Shown in pieces: positions 10,601 to 22,118 of a stretch of 64,000 nucleotides of DNA (positions are counted from its first letter, which is position 1; the number at the start of each line of letters is the position of its first letter). A program made the translations under genes and the position numbers. Origin of the DNA: Mycteria americana (lineage: Eukaryota; Chordata; Aves; Ciconiiformes; Ciconiidae); assembly GCF_035582795.1 (NCBI RefSeq), contig NC_134367.1, forward strand, positions 498,501 through 562,500, given 5' to 3'. The notes beneath the pieces are model-generated. The model was given only the letters and a program-made list of their open reading frames with translations, was not told the origin of the DNA and made no database searches.

Positions 10601-13600
10601 CCCCTCCGGCTGCACCTACTTGGTGGCCTCGGGGTCCCAGACCACGACGTCGGCGTCGGCCCCGGGGATGATCCGGCCCTTGCGGGGGTACAGGTTGTGG
10701 ATCTTGGCGGCGTTGGAGCTGGTCACGGCCACGAAGCGGTTCTCATCCATCTTGCCCCCGACCTGCCGCCGGAGCAGGGGGGGAGAGGATGTGCCGGGCC
10801 GCATCCTGCCCCAGCCCCGCAGCGCTGCCCAGCTGCCTGCGCCCCGTCCCTCGTGCCCTGTGCTGCCCACCCCGAACCCCCCAAACACCTCGGCAGGGGG
10901 CTGCGGGGGCCGTGCCCCTTGCTGGGACCCACTGGGTCGCACCGGGGAGCACCTCGCCCACCCCCATTCCGGAGGGCAAACACCCCACGGGACGTCCCGT
11001 GGGACCCGGGGAAAGGACCCGCTGCCGAGCCCCCCGAGAGCTGGGCGGGGGGGACAGCCCCGTCCCAGGGGTGCCCGTGGGCGGGGGAGGGGTGCGGGAC
11101 CCCGTACCACGCCTCGCTCCCAGATGATGTTCATGCGGTCCTGCACCCCGCTGACGCCGTGGGGGATCTTGGTGAAGTCCTCCTTGCCCATGGCTTTCTG
11201 CTTGGTGCTGAAGGGCCGGTGGTCGGAGGCCACGATGTTCAGCGTGTCGCTGCGGGAGGACGGGGCAGCGCTGCTGATGGCACGGCCGGGGCGGCTCGGC
11301 CACAGCCAGCCGGCGGCGGGGCAGGCAGCCGGGAGCGGGGTGCCAGGGAGCTCGGCGCCCAGGGAGTGGCGTGCCCGGGGAATGGGGCGTCCATGCCGTG
11401 GGGTGCCCGGGGAGCTCAGCACCCAGGGAGCAGGGTGCCCGGGGAGTGGGGCATCCATGGGGAGTGGGGTGCCCGGGGAGCCCAGCGCCGGGAGAGTGGG
11501 GTGCCTGGGGAGCTCAGCACCCACACAGTGGGGTGCTCAGGGAGCAGGGTGCCCAGGGGATGGGGCACCCATGCAGCGGGGTGCCTGGGGAGCTCAGTGC
11601 CCGGGTAGTGGGGTGCCCAGGGAGCTCAGCGCCCACACAGTGGGGTGCCTTGGGAGCTCAGCACTTGGGGAGCGGGGTGCTCAGGGAGTGGGTACTCACG
11701 CAGTGGGGTACCCAGGGAGCGGGGTGCCTGGGGAGTGGGGCACCCATCCAGCGAGGTGCCCAGGGAGCTCAGCACCCAGGGAGCAGGGTGCCCAGGGAAC
11801 GGAGCACCCATGCCATGGGGTGCCCAGGGAGCTCAGCACCCAGGGAGCAGGGTGCCCAGGGAACGGAGCACCCATGCCATGGGGTGCCCAGGGAGCTCAG
11901 CACCCAGGGAGTGGGGCACCCATGCAGCGGGGTGCCTGGGGAGCAGGGCACCCCGCATCCCAGGTGCTCAGCGAGCGCTTGGGAAACGCAGCACCCACAG
12001 AGCGAGGCACCCAGACAGCCCGGTGCCCAAGAAGTGAGGTGCCGGGGACGCGGGGTGCCTGGGGGCTAGCCCGAGGAGGGGGGTGCCCGAAGGACGGGGT
12101 GTCTGGAGAACGCGGCACCAGGGGAGCAGGGTGCCTGGGGAGCAGGGTGCCAGAACGCACGGTGCTGGGGTGACGGGGCAACCAGACGGCGTGGCACCTG
12201 GGGGCTGGACGCCTGGGCATGCCGGACACCAGGGAGAGCACCGGCAAGCGTGGCAGCTGGGGAAGGGGGGTGCTGGGAAGCCCGGCCGCAGGGAGGGGTG
12301 CCCAGGGCACGGGGTGCACGGGGTGCCCGGGGTGCCTCACTTGGCGAGCAGGCTCATGAGGTAGGCGGAGGTGTTGGTGTCCAGGCGCAGCGGCGGCACG
12401 GTGACGTAGGCGGCGGCGTGGAACCAGTCCTGGTGGTAGTAGTGCAGCCCGGTGAGCGTGGCGTGCGCCGTGGTCGTCTCCGCGTACACCACCTTCCCTG
12501 CCGGGGCGGAGGCACACGCGTGGGGCTGGGGGCGGCGGGGCGGGCGTGCAACGGAGGGGCGCGCGTGGGCAAGCGTGCCAGGGGCACGCGCGTGCTCCGC
12601 CTGTGTCCGTATCTCTGCAGGCAGCGCGTGCCCCCGTCTGGGCAAGAGCCCCGTGTCCACGCGTGCGCCCGTGCGCACACGCGTGCTCACGGCTGGGTCC
12701 CGTGTCTGTGCGAGCAGAGCTGCGGGTGCCCGGTGGCTGTGGGCCCACGCGTGCACACGTGTCCAAGGGCACGTCCCCACGCGCACACACGTGACCCTCT
12801 CTCCGTGTGCCTGTTCCCGCCTGCACCCCTGTCCGTGCAAAAGCCCGCGCGCCCCTGCGTGTCCACGGCCCCGTGCCGCGCGTGTCCACGCCTCTGCACG
12901 TGACACGTCCCCGCGTGCGCCCACGTCCCTTCAAGCCCACGACCTTCCCGGCGCCCGCATTCACCCTGCGTGTGACCCGTGTCTGTGGGTGTGTCCGTGT
13001 CCACGCGCGTGCCCCTTTGCCCACGCGTGTCCGTGTCGGTGTCCGCCCGTGTCCCTGCCCGCGGGCCCCGTGTCTGTGACCCCGCACAGGCTCACGCCCG
13101 CGTGTGCACACCCCTCCGCATGTGCCCCGCCACCTCTGCCCGTGTCCCTGCGCGTGCCCACGCGTGTAGGAGCCTCCCACGCAGGGACACCCCGCACCGC
13201 AGGGACCAGAGCTACAGGACAGGGACGGGAGCTGGGGGTGATGGAGGTTTTGGCCCCCCCCTCCACTGAGTCCGGGACCCACGGGGGTCCACGTCCCACC
13301 CCACGTCCTGCCCATCCGGGCCCCCTACCTTGCATCTTGGCGGCGGCGATGACGTCCCCCGCAGACATGCTGGAGACGTTCACCAGGTAGACGGGGCAGT
13401 GGGTCTGTGGAGAGGGGGTCAGTGTCACCGTCCCTGCGGCGCCCCGGCTCCGTGGGGGGTCCCCGCGCCCCGGTAGGGGCGCGGGGACCCCCCACGGAAC
13501 CGGGGCGCCCACCCCCAGATGCAGCGAAGGGGGATGCCCCAGCCGCAGGAGGAGGTGGGATGCCCACCGCGCACCGGCACGGCACACCCAGCTCGCTCCG

Positions 13601-16600
13601 GGGGGGGGGGGGACGGACCCCGGCACGGACCGTCGGCAGCGGGGTGCAGTCCTGGCCACCCGGCTCGGGACCACTCACCCTGTTGGCAATGGTGATGACG
13701 CGGTGCGTGGCCTCGGCTTCCAGCTGCGGAGAGAGCGGGCGGTGAGACGCACGGCACGGCACGGCACGGCAAAACGCCCCAGCCGGGGCGCGGTGTGGGG
13801 TCAGGCCCGGTGGCACCGGTGGGTGGGTGGGTGGTGCGAGGATGGGTGTGCAGAGGGGTGCATGGACAGGCGCGTTGGCGCAGGGACGGGTGTGCTGGTG
13901 GTGCGGAGATGGGTGTGCGAACGGTTGCGCAGATGGCGCGCAGACGGGTGCGCGGACGGCACAGACGGGTGCGCGGGCGGGTCAGTGCCAGCTATGAGGA
14001 TGCCCCGGAGCACCGGGCCACCGCCTGTGCAGGGACTCGGGGACGCCAGCGGTCACCTACCTCTTCGGGCCGGCTGATCTCGATGCCCTCCGGCCCCGTG
14101 ATGCCCAGGTCCAGCGCCTCCTTCGCTCCCTGGGGAAGGGGGGGGGGGGTGTGTGTCAGGGTGGGGGTGACACGGGGGGCTCTGCCCCATCGCTGCCGGG
14201 CCCCTGTGGGCACCCCGGGGCCCCAGCACCCACCTCAGCCACCAGCTCGCCGTTCTCGGCGTGGACCCGGGCGATGGCCCCGATATCGCGGCAGGCGCGG
14301 AAGACCTGGTAGAGCTCGCTGTCCCGCAGCATGTACAGGTCCTTGTAGGTCATGAACATCTGGAAGGAGTTCACCCCCTTCTCCCGCACCAGCGTCTCCA
14401 TCTCCGCCTTCACCTGCGCCGGGACGGGGGGTCAGCGCGGTGAGGGGGGGGACACGGTGGCTCTGGGGTGCGTGGGCAGCCATGGGACCCCCCCCCCCCC
14501 CGCCATGGGGCAGGGACCGACACTTCGCCCTCGGGGACGTGAGATGCGGGATTTGTGCACGCACCCCGGGGCGATCTGGGGAGCGACAGATGCCGGGGGG
14601 GAGCGGGGGGGATTTTGCTCTCCGTGTCACGCTGTGATCTGGCCCTGGCCTGGCCGGATCCCCGGTGTGCCGGTGCTGGGATGCACCCGGGGGGGCACCC
14701 GCTCCGTCCCCATCCATGCCCTGCTCTGCCTGCGGAGGGTCTGGCCGGGCCGTGGGGTACACAGGGGCCGGGGTCTCCCGGCAGCGCGGCCGGGAGCAGC
14801 CCGGCTCAAGCCAGGCCTGATCCTGCTCCGGCAGCTTTGGCGGGGATCGCAGGGGCTGAGCGTGCCGTGGGACGGGGTCCGGGCACCGAGCAGGGCCGGC
14901 CCCCATGGGGGTCGGTGCCGCAGGATGGGGTGTCCCCCCCCCCCCCCCCCAAGCTGGGACCGCCGTGCCCGGGCGCCCCGGTCCCCGCCATGGAGCGGCG
15001 GCACCTTCCCCGCCCCAGAGAGGGGCTCAGCCCCGCGGGGACCCCCTGCCCTGCTGAGCCCGGATCAAGGCAGCTCAAAAGGCAGCCTGGGGGCTCAGCC
15101 CAGCCCACCCCAACAAGCAGCTAAGGGGATCAGCGGGGCCGGGAATTAGCCCCGGCCGCAGCAGCTGCTCCCGCGCACCACGGCCCCGGCACCCGCCTCG
15201 CCGCGCCGGGGTCAGAGCCTGGCTGTGCCGGCGCGGCGCGGGCAGACTCACCTTGGGCGCCCACCAAGTGATGCCCATGTGCAGGGCGTAGTCGCAGCAG
15301 ACCTTGGGGTCGGCCAGGCTGCGGCACTTCTCGTAGGCGTCCAGCAGCGAGGTCTCCTTGTCGGGCAGGACGTGGCCGATGATCATCGTCGTCCCTCCCA
15401 CCAGGGCTGCCTGCGGGCGACGGGGACAGCGGTGGCGGGGGGCCAGGATTCGCCCCACCGGGCGCTGCCCAGGCCGCGGGGCGGCAACTAGTCCTGCCCG
15501 GCTACGAGCAGGGCTGATCCCCGAGCGGCGGGGCTGGGACGGCCGCGTTCAGGGCACGGCGTTTCCGCAGGCAGGCGCGGGCGCTGGGCTGGGCGCCGTT
15601 GCCGGCAGGGAGCCCCCCACGTCACCCTGGGGGGCGACCGCCCCCCCACGGCGCTCCGGCCCTGCGGCGGCTGCCCGGTTGCGGCCGCACATCTGGGCGC
15701 ATGACACATCTGGAGAGCCCCATCCTGCTGCCCGCCGGGGCACTGACCGGCCCCCCCAGCACCAACCACGGGATTTGGGGTGCCAGGAGGACGCCCTGCC
15801 TGGGCTGCGCCATGGGGCTGGGCACCGCAGCCCCCCCAGCTGCACCCCCAGTGCAGGGCCCGATCCGGGATGGGGCTGCCCGGGCCAGGCAGCACGGGGG
15901 CCGCAGGGAGAGCCCCCCCGCCGCGGCACGCGTGGGTAGCAGGGCGGGTGCCGTCGCGCCCGGCGGCGTCCCCAGCTCACCCGGCCCGGCTAATCCCCAA
16001 AGCTCCTTTACCAATTGGCCCTCGCGGGCTGGTGCGGGCCAGTGGTCAGGAGCAAGCACGGCACGGGGTGCCCGCGGTCGCTGCACCGGCCCCCTGCCCT
16101 TCGGCACATCGCCGTGCCCCTCCGGGCTCCTCGCTGTGCCGCGGCGTGGGGCCTGCCCTGGCCCCCCACCCCTTCGCTGCAGCAGCCGCGGCAGAGCGGA
16201 GCCCCCTGCCCAGGGACGCCGGGCACCCCGGGGCCAGGCACAGCCGGCACCGGCCCGGCACAATGGCTGCTCTGTGCAGGGTGCTGGGGACAGCCAGCCC
16301 CGGCGCTGCCCGGGACAAGCCCGCGCCGGCCCCTCGACATCCCCAGGCAGCGGCACCCGGCGCGCGGCACCGCCGGCCCGCGGCAGGGCCCTTGCCGCAA
16401 CGGGGAGGGCCCCGAGCCAGGCTGAGGGACACCGCAGCGTCCCCGTGGCAGCCCCGCTGCTATAGGTGCCGCCGGCCAAGCCAGGCCCGGACTTGCCGTG
16501 CCCTGGTCGGGAGCTGGACGAGCATCCCCTCGGCGGGGTCTGCGGGCACCGAGGGGTCCCGGCGCGGGACAGCGCCTTCGCTGCGGGCAGCCGGGCTGAA

Positions 16601-17459
16601 CCCCGCAGGGACTGTCCCTGCCGGCGCGCCCACCCCTCTGCTCGCCCTGCCGGGGCTGGCAGCAGACGTGGCCGGGCAGGGGAGCCGGGCTCCCAGCTGC
16701 CTGCGCCGGGGGCTCATCTGCCGGAAAGCGGCACCTTTCACTCGCTGCCCCGTGCCAGCAGCGTCGGCTCACGGGGGGCACGGCCAGCGGCACGCAGGGA
16801 GCCACGGGAGCGGAGGGGCCCCGTGCCGGCACGGGGTGCCACGGCCCCGGCGAGGAAGGAGGATGCTCACAGCAAGGGGAGCTGATGGATGGGGACGCGG
16901 GGACAGCCCGCGCACGGTGCCAGGCTGCCGGGGAGTTGATGCAGCCGGCTGCCCGCAGCGCCGGGGCAGCGAGCCTGCCCGCGCCACGCAGCTCCTGCCA
17001 GCGGAGCCCGGCCACCGAACGCTTTCGCCTGCCCGGCATCCCCCTCGGCCGGGGATGCTCCGTGCCGACCCCCTGCGGCACCCGCCGGTACCCCGGGGGG
17101 GAGGGAGCCCTCCCCAAGCTGGGAGCAAGCCCACCCGCCGGGGGCTCGGGCAGAGCGTGCAGGCAGCACGCCCGGGGGCGGCTGCGGCTGCGCGGTACCT
17201 TGGTGCCGTGGTAGAAGTCGTCCACGCAGGTGGCGTTCATGAAGGTCTGGTGGAAGTGGGTGCTGGTGTCGATGCCGCCGGGGATGACGAGCTTGCCGGT
17301 GGCATCGATGACCTTGGCCCCGCCGGGGATCATGAGCTCGCGGCCCACTTGCTGGATGATGCCGTTCTCGATGTAGACGTCCGCCTCCAGCGTGCAGTCG
17401 TCGTTCACCACCTTCCCCCCCTTGATGAGGATCCGCATGGTGGCCGCGTTGGCGAGCAT
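7590..17459 (-). CDS. DPYSL5: Dihydropyrimidinase-like 5 / CRMP5, 12 coding exons, complete
   Basis: The spliced reading frame totals 1695 nt, giving 564 residues plus stop, the same length as human DPYSL5. The protein is a cytosolic CRMP-family member expressed in developing neurons. It binds tubulin and other CRMPs and modulates neurite outgrowth and semaphorin signalling (family knowledge). The fold is an amidohydrolase-type TIM barrel, residues about 15-490, followed by a basic C-terminal tail ending SSGIW. At residues 64-68 the sequence is DTSTH, whereas active dihydropyrimidinases have DTHTH, so one metal-binding His is missing and catalysis is not expected. The C-terminal tail contains the Ser/Thr-rich [19 protein letters not shown] region, which in CRMPs is a target of kinases. 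The start is the ATG opening [15 protein letters not shown], which aligns with the human start. No frameshift or in-frame stop was found. Confidence 0.97.
8635..8803 (-). CDS. DPYSL5: DPYSL5 coding exon 11
   Basis: 169 nt from [10 protein letters not shown] to ESSFSLS(G). The exon opens AGT TTA AAG CTG, giving SLKL where human reads TLKV. Donor TCCG|GTAAGA. Confidence 0.95.
10330..10537 (-). CDS. DPYSL5: DPYSL5 coding exon 10
   Basis: 208 nt from [10 protein letters not shown] to KKLVQREK. Acceptor TGCCCAG|G, donor AAG|GTAAGG. Confidence 0.95.
10620..10762 (-). CDS. DPYSL5: DPYSL5 coding exon 9
   Basis: 143 nt from [10 protein letters not shown] to VWDPEAT(K). Contains the [11 protein letters not shown] signature of the hydantoinase/CRMP family. 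Donor ACCAA|GTAGGT. Confidence 0.95.
11108..11249 (-). CDS. DPYSL5: DPYSL5 coding exon 8
   Basis: 142 nt from (N)[10 protein letters not shown] to IIWERGV. Acceptor CCCGCAG|C, donor GTG|GTACGG. Includes the conserved ASDHRPF segment. Confidence 0.95.
11355..12165. repeat. 16-bp minisatellite in DPYSL5 intron
   Basis: Tandem units close to GGTGCCCAGGGAGCAG (about 16 bp) with a higher-order period near 64 bp; 11761-11824 and the following copy are almost identical. It fills the intron between coding exons 7 and 8 and creates long spurious plus-strand frames of G/S/A/P-rich protein. Confidence 0.85.
12341..12497 (-). CDS. DPYSL5: DPYSL5 coding exon 7
   Basis: 157 nt from (G)[10 protein letters not shown] to AYLMSLLA(N). 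The donor GCCAA|GTGAGG splits the Asn codon. Confidence 0.95.
12560..13170. repeat. CGTGTCC/ACGCGTG simple repeat in DPYSL5 intron
   Basis: Degenerate GTGTCC, CACGCGTG and GTGCGCAC motifs repeat for about 600 bp with long alternating purine-pyrimidine runs. No coding signal. Z-DNA potential on both strands. Confidence 0.7.
13329..13404 (-). CDS. DPYSL5: DPYSL5 coding exon 6
   Basis: Residues from [10 protein letters not shown] to AAAKMQ; 76 nt. Acceptor CCACAG|ACC, donor CAAG|GTAGGG, leaving phase 1. Confidence 0.95.
13438..13509. repeat. near-perfect inverted repeat (34-bp arms, 4-nt loop)
   Basis: Left arm 13438-13471 and right arm 13476-13509 pair at 33 of 34 positions around a GGTA loop; the single mismatch is 13448/13499. 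The arms are GC-rich. It lies in the DPYSL5 intron between coding exons 5 and 6, so the transcript could form a very stable hairpin. Confidence 0.95.
13679..13723 (-). CDS. DPYSL5: DPYSL5 coding exon 5
   Basis: A 45-nt mini-exon encoding [15 protein letters not shown]. Acceptor CTCCGCAG|CTG, donor AGG|GTGAGT. Phase 0. Confidence 0.95.
14061..14129 (-). CDS. DPYSL5: DPYSL5 coding exon 4
   Basis: Residues 201-223, [10 protein letters not shown] to ISRPEE; 69 nt. Acceptor CCCCAG|GGA, donor GAG|GTAGGT. Phase 0. Confidence 0.95.
14234..14413 (-). CDS. DPYSL5: DPYSL5 coding exon 3
   Basis: Residues 141-200, [10 protein letters not shown] to ENGELVAE; 180 nt. Acceptor GGCGCAG|GTG, donor GAG|GTGGGT. 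Phase 0. Confidence 0.95.
15252..15410 (-). CDS. DPYSL5: DPYSL5 coding exon 2
   Basis: Residues 88-140, [10 protein letters not shown] to GITWWAPK; 159 nt, phase 0 at both ends. Acceptor CCCGCAG|GCA, donor AAG|GTGAGT. Confidence 0.95.
15411..17198 (-). other. DPYSL5: DPYSL5 intron between coding exons 1 and 2
   Basis: About 1.8 kb of GC-rich sequence. I see no repeat array, retroelement or conserved block that stands out. Confidence 0.6.
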
Positions 17460-17463
17460 GGCG
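17199..17463 (-). CDS. DPYSL5: DPYSL5 coding exon 1 (CDS 17459-17199)
   Basis: Acceptor CCCTCACAG precedes CGCC-ATG (ATG at 17459-17457). It encodes residues 1-87 from [10 protein letters not shown] to DDFYHGTK. The donor is AAG|GTACCG, phase 0. It contains the degenerate metal-site motif DTSTHFH. Confidence 0.95.
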
Positions 17464-19818
17464 CTGTGAGGGCAGGCATCAGCCCCGCGGTGGCCGCTGG
17501 GTGCCCCCGTCCCGTGCAGCCCCCCGGGGCCGGGGGGGCCTCACCCCCGTCGCCCGCCCCCGGGGGTCGCGGGCTGGCACGGCGCTGCCGCCGCGGGGGC
17601 GAGTCCCCCTTCTCGGCACGGGGACGCGGCGCAGGCAGGCAGGGCTGCGGGCAGCCCCGCGGCTGCGCATCCGCCATGCCCGTCCCCGCCCTGGGCCATG
17701 TCAACACTGGATTATCCCAGGAAATCCGCGGCGAGGGGGGGCCCCGGGCGCCGGGTCAGGGGCTGCCGCCCTGCCGAGCCCCCCCGCTCCGGTGACGTGA
17801 GCCTGCACCCCGGCCAGCGCTGCCCGCCCCGCGGCCCCAGCACCCGGAGCCAGCCACGGAGTGGGGCTGCCGGCCCCCCGCCCCTGCCGGCCCCGCGCGC
17901 TGCTCCCCCTCGCTCCCCCCGGCTGCGGGCAGGGACCCCAGGGCGAGGGAGGGGGCCAAGCCCCGGCTGCCGGTGCCGTGCGTGCCAAGGGGACGCTGCC
18001 GGGGCTTCTCCCTGGGGTGCGAGCGCCCGTGCTTGGGGCAGGCTGCCCGCCTCGTCCTGGTGGCACCGTAGGGTGGCCAGGGCCGGCATGGAGAGCGCTG
18101 GGGCTAGCACCGCTCGCCGGGGCCTCTGCCCCACGGCCCCGCAGAGTGCCAGCTCTGCCGGAGCCCCCCACGCTGCCCCAGCGCCGCCTTCGCCCCCCCG
18201 GCAGCGAGGGGCGTCCCCAGACGCGATCTATAATCGATTTGGTAGATGAAGGTCAAACGCCATCGACCCGTCCGAGCAGGGACGGCACGCGACGGCTGTG
18301 CGGGCACCCCGGCAGCACGTCCCACCCTGGGGGCACGAGGCAGAGGATGCTGCCGGCGGCGGCACGGTCCCTCGTGGCAAGGGGAAGGGCCGGTGACCCC
18401 ACAGCCCGGCCGCCGCTCCGTGTGGACGCTGGGGCCGGGGCACTGCTCCGCAGGGACTGTCCTGAGCACGTGCCAGCGATTCCCCGCCACCCGGTGAAAC
18501 GCTGGCTCGGCAGCAAATGGCTTCCCCGCGCGCCGGACCTGGTGGAGAGCCGCGGTGGCCGGCGGGGCTGCGCTGGGCCCTGCCGGCAGCTGAGCATTCC
18601 TGGCGCCGCGGGCAGGAGCAGCTGCCCGGGGAGGGCGAACGGCTGCGCCCACCCCAGGGCCACAACCGCGCTGGGGCTGGGGGGCACCGGGAGCCCTTCC
18701 CGGGCCGGCTCGTGCCCCGGGGCTCTGCCGTGGCAGTGCCAGCAAGCCCGGTGCCGGCCCGTGCCTCGTGCCACTGCTCTCGCCCCGGCACAGGACCGCA
18801 GCGAGCACCTGCCGGGGTCCCGCGGGCAGCCCCCCGCCACGGGGAACGCTCCTGGGAAAGGCGGCCCTCGCCTTGCCGGGAATGCCGCCGCCGTGCACAG
18901 CTGTGCCGGCTGCCGAGAGGCGGCAGAGGAAAATGGGTCCCAGAGGTGCCCGGGCGGGATGGCAGCGACCTTCCTGCCGTCAGGAGCTCCTCCTGCAGCG
19001 TGCCGGGCCGCCACGGCACACCGGGCACTGGCACCGGCACCCCCCAGCCCCGGGCTCTGCCTCGGGCACCCAGGGAAGCCCCTGCCCCGTGCAAGGGCTG
19101 TGCTGGGGGCACCCGGCCCCACGGCTGCGCTGCCGGCCCCAGGGGGACGAGGGGGACAGCCCCGGCCGGAGACCTGCCGAGCCCCCGCGCCAGCGGCAGC
19201 CGTGATGGGGAGAGATGTCGGGGCAGAGACCGACCTTGGCGGGGTGAGGGACCGCGGTGGGGCCCGCTGCCCCCCCCAAGCCCCCCCGGCACCCCAGGGC
19301 AGGGGTGGGCCGGGCAGGATGGCACTCGCATGGCGCAGGAACGGGGGTGTGGGAGAGAAGTGGCGCACGGCCCCCCGAGATGAAAGCGGGTTGCCGTGAC
19401 GGACAGATCTGGAGCACGGCAGCGCACGGGGAGGCAGCCTGCGCCGGCTCCCAGGGGTGCCGCAGCACCCCCCCGCCGCGCGGCATGGGCAGGGCCAACC
19501 CGGCACGGGTGGGATGGGGGCGAGGAGGGCGCAGGTCCCCACAGCCGTGCCCCAGCCTCGCCTGCCCCGCTCCCCACAGCAGCTTGGGGGTCGGGTGACC
19601 GTGCCCCCCAAGTCATGGTGCCCCCGCTGCGCCCTGACCTGCCCTGGGGTCCCTGCCGGCGCTCACCGTGGGGCCCTGCCGGCACGGCCACGCTGCCGGA
19701 CATGGCCCGGCTGCCGGCTGGACTCGGGGGGTCCGGCACAGGGAGGGGGGTGGGCTCCCCGGCCCCACAGGTGAGGTGGGGGAGAGGGTGGCTGCCATAG
19801 GTGTGCCAGAAGGGGGTG

Positions 19819-19880
19819 AGCATGGCAGAGCGTGGCAGAGCGTGGCACAGAGCGTGGCACAGAGCGTGGCAGAGCACCGG
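19819..19880. repeat. short AGAGCGTGGCAC tandem repeat
   Basis: About five copies of a 10-14 bp unit related to AGAGCGTGGCAC. Confidence 0.7.
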
Positions 19881-22118
19881 CCGTGGGGACGGAGCATCAC
19901 CCGAGGACACAGGCGAGGGCGAGCCCGGCGTGGGCTGGACACGATGCGCAGAGAAGGGCTGGCAGCTCAACACGCTGCCCGTGGCCTTGGCCACCACGGA
20001 GCCGCCCACGCCGTCACCACCGCGCTGCCCCCACCCCGCTGTGCCGGGCCGCTTTCCTGCCCCCTCCTCAGGGACCCGGCCGGCCACCCCCCGCACCCAG
20101 CCCCGGGAGAGCCCTGCCGCCCCCCGCCTCCTGCACCACCAGCCGCCGCTCCAGCCGGCGTGCCGGTCCCCGTGCCCAGCCCAGGCTGCCCACCGCGGAC
20201 GGCCTGGCACGCCAGTTCCTCCCAGTTCCCACCCAGTCCCCCCCCGGGTCACACCCGGTGTCCCCCCAGCTCACACCGAGCGCTCCCCGGGACTCTGCCC
20301 CTCCGTCCCCCAGCCCGTGCTGCAGTGCCAGCGCGGCACGGCCCTCCCCAGCAGCACTAAGGCTCTTGCCCGCGCCCCGGCGAGCCGCTGCGACGCGGTG
20401 GCACAGCCGGCGTCAGGCGGCGGCTGCTCGCTGAGGCGGCAGGCGGGAGGTTTCTGTGAGACAACAGGTTCCCCGGGCAGGGCAGGAACGCAGCGTCAGC
20501 ACCGGGGGGGCCGCAGGCGTCCTCGGGGACCCCCCGCCCGGCCCTGCCACCGCAGCCGGCACCCCCGTGCCGCAGGCCCCTGGCTCGGCTGCCCTTGGGC
20601 GCTGCCGGCAGCCTGGCCGAGCCCCGGGAGGCGGGGGGGGGCCGCGGCGGTGCTTCCCAGCATACAAAGCACCGCGGCCATCTCGGGGGGCTCGCGGCCC
20701 CCCCAGCGCCCGCCGGCTGCTCCGCCGGCCCCGAGCCGCGGGGGCTGGCGGGGCGGGGGCGCGGGGACAGCTGTGACCCCGGGAGGACAAAGGGACCCCT
20801 GCCCCGGCGGGGGCTGCCGGGGGGGCACCTGTTGGGGCCGGGGCGGCCGCCGGGCCCAGCCTTTGTGCCGGGACGGTGGGGATGCGGCACGGCTGCACAG
20901 AGCCGCATTGTGCGGCGCGGCGAGGCGAGGCGAGGCCGAGGGCTGCTCCTGTGCCCGGCCTGCTGCGGCCCCTCCGCCGCCCACCGCTTTTGTCTGCGCC
21001 GGCGAGACCCCCGGCACCCACCTCCCGGCTGCGGCTGCCCCGCCGGGGCCCTGCCAGGGACCCTCCTTTGTCAGGGGCCCGGGCTCGGTGACCGTCCCCT
21101 CCCGGGGCGGGATGGGCCCCACCGGTGACACCAAACCACGACCACCGCCTGTCCCCGGTCGTCACCGGCGGCAGCCGGGCGGGCATCGCCCCCCGCCACG
21201 GAGATGGGGGTCACGACGGCCACGTCCCCCCAGCCCGGCCACTTCCCCGGCTCCGCTTCGGACGCAGCCAGGCCGGGAGCCGGCGTCCCGCTCCGGTGCG
21301 GCACCAGGGGCCTGGGCTGCCCTGCCCCGCTGCCGGGGCCCTGCCACCCCCTCCCCTCCGCCCCCCGGCCGGGACGAGCCCCCGCGCCGGGGTGACCGAG
21401 CCACCGCCCCGGGAGGAACGGGGAGCGCGGGCTGCCCCGCGGTGACCGGGGGACCGCGACCCACGGGCGAGGGGCCGGGGCCGCTCCGGGGCCGCCGCGC
21501 CCAGGGGGCCGCGGGCGAGCGAGCGGCCGGGCCCGGTCCCCGCGGGCACCTGGTCACGGCCCGGCCACACCCGAGCCGCGGCAGCGGGGAGCCGGGCGCC
21601 CGCCGGGATCCCCCACCCCGCTGCGCGGTCCCGCCCGCAGCCGGCCCGGCCCCAGGTGTGCCGGCACTGGGCACTGCGGCAGGCCGGCGGCCCGGGGGGG
21701 GGGGACACACGACACCGGCCCGGGGCTGCGGGGGTCCCCGGGCGGAGAGCGGGGCCGCAGCCCCGGGGCGGGGCGGGCCCGGGCTCGGGGCGCGGCGCGG
21801 GGCGCGGGGCGGGGGGGGGGCGCGGGGAGGCGAGGGCGGCCGCGGCGATGCTGCGGCGGGGCCCCGGTGCCCGGCTCCCGGGGGGCGCGGCTGGTGCCGG
21901 CCCCGCCGGCCCCGGGGCGGCCCCGCAGACAAAGCCCGGTGCCGCCCAGCACAAAGGATGCTCCGAGCCGGGGCGGGGCCGCCCGGGAGCCCCCGCGGAA
22001 CAATGGGCCGGGCCCGGCGGGACCCCCGCCCGCCGCCGCCGCCGCCGCGCTCCGGCCGCCCCGCACCGCCCCGGGGCCCCCGCTCCTCCGCGCCCCGCGC
22101 ACCTGCCGCTGCGCGCCC

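Noticed and set aside
6416-10671. Long plus-strand ORFs over DPYSL5 exons (794, 964 and 585 codons)
   Set aside because: Antisense shadows of DPYSL5 exons and GC-rich introns; minus-strand exons have conserved protein and splice sites.
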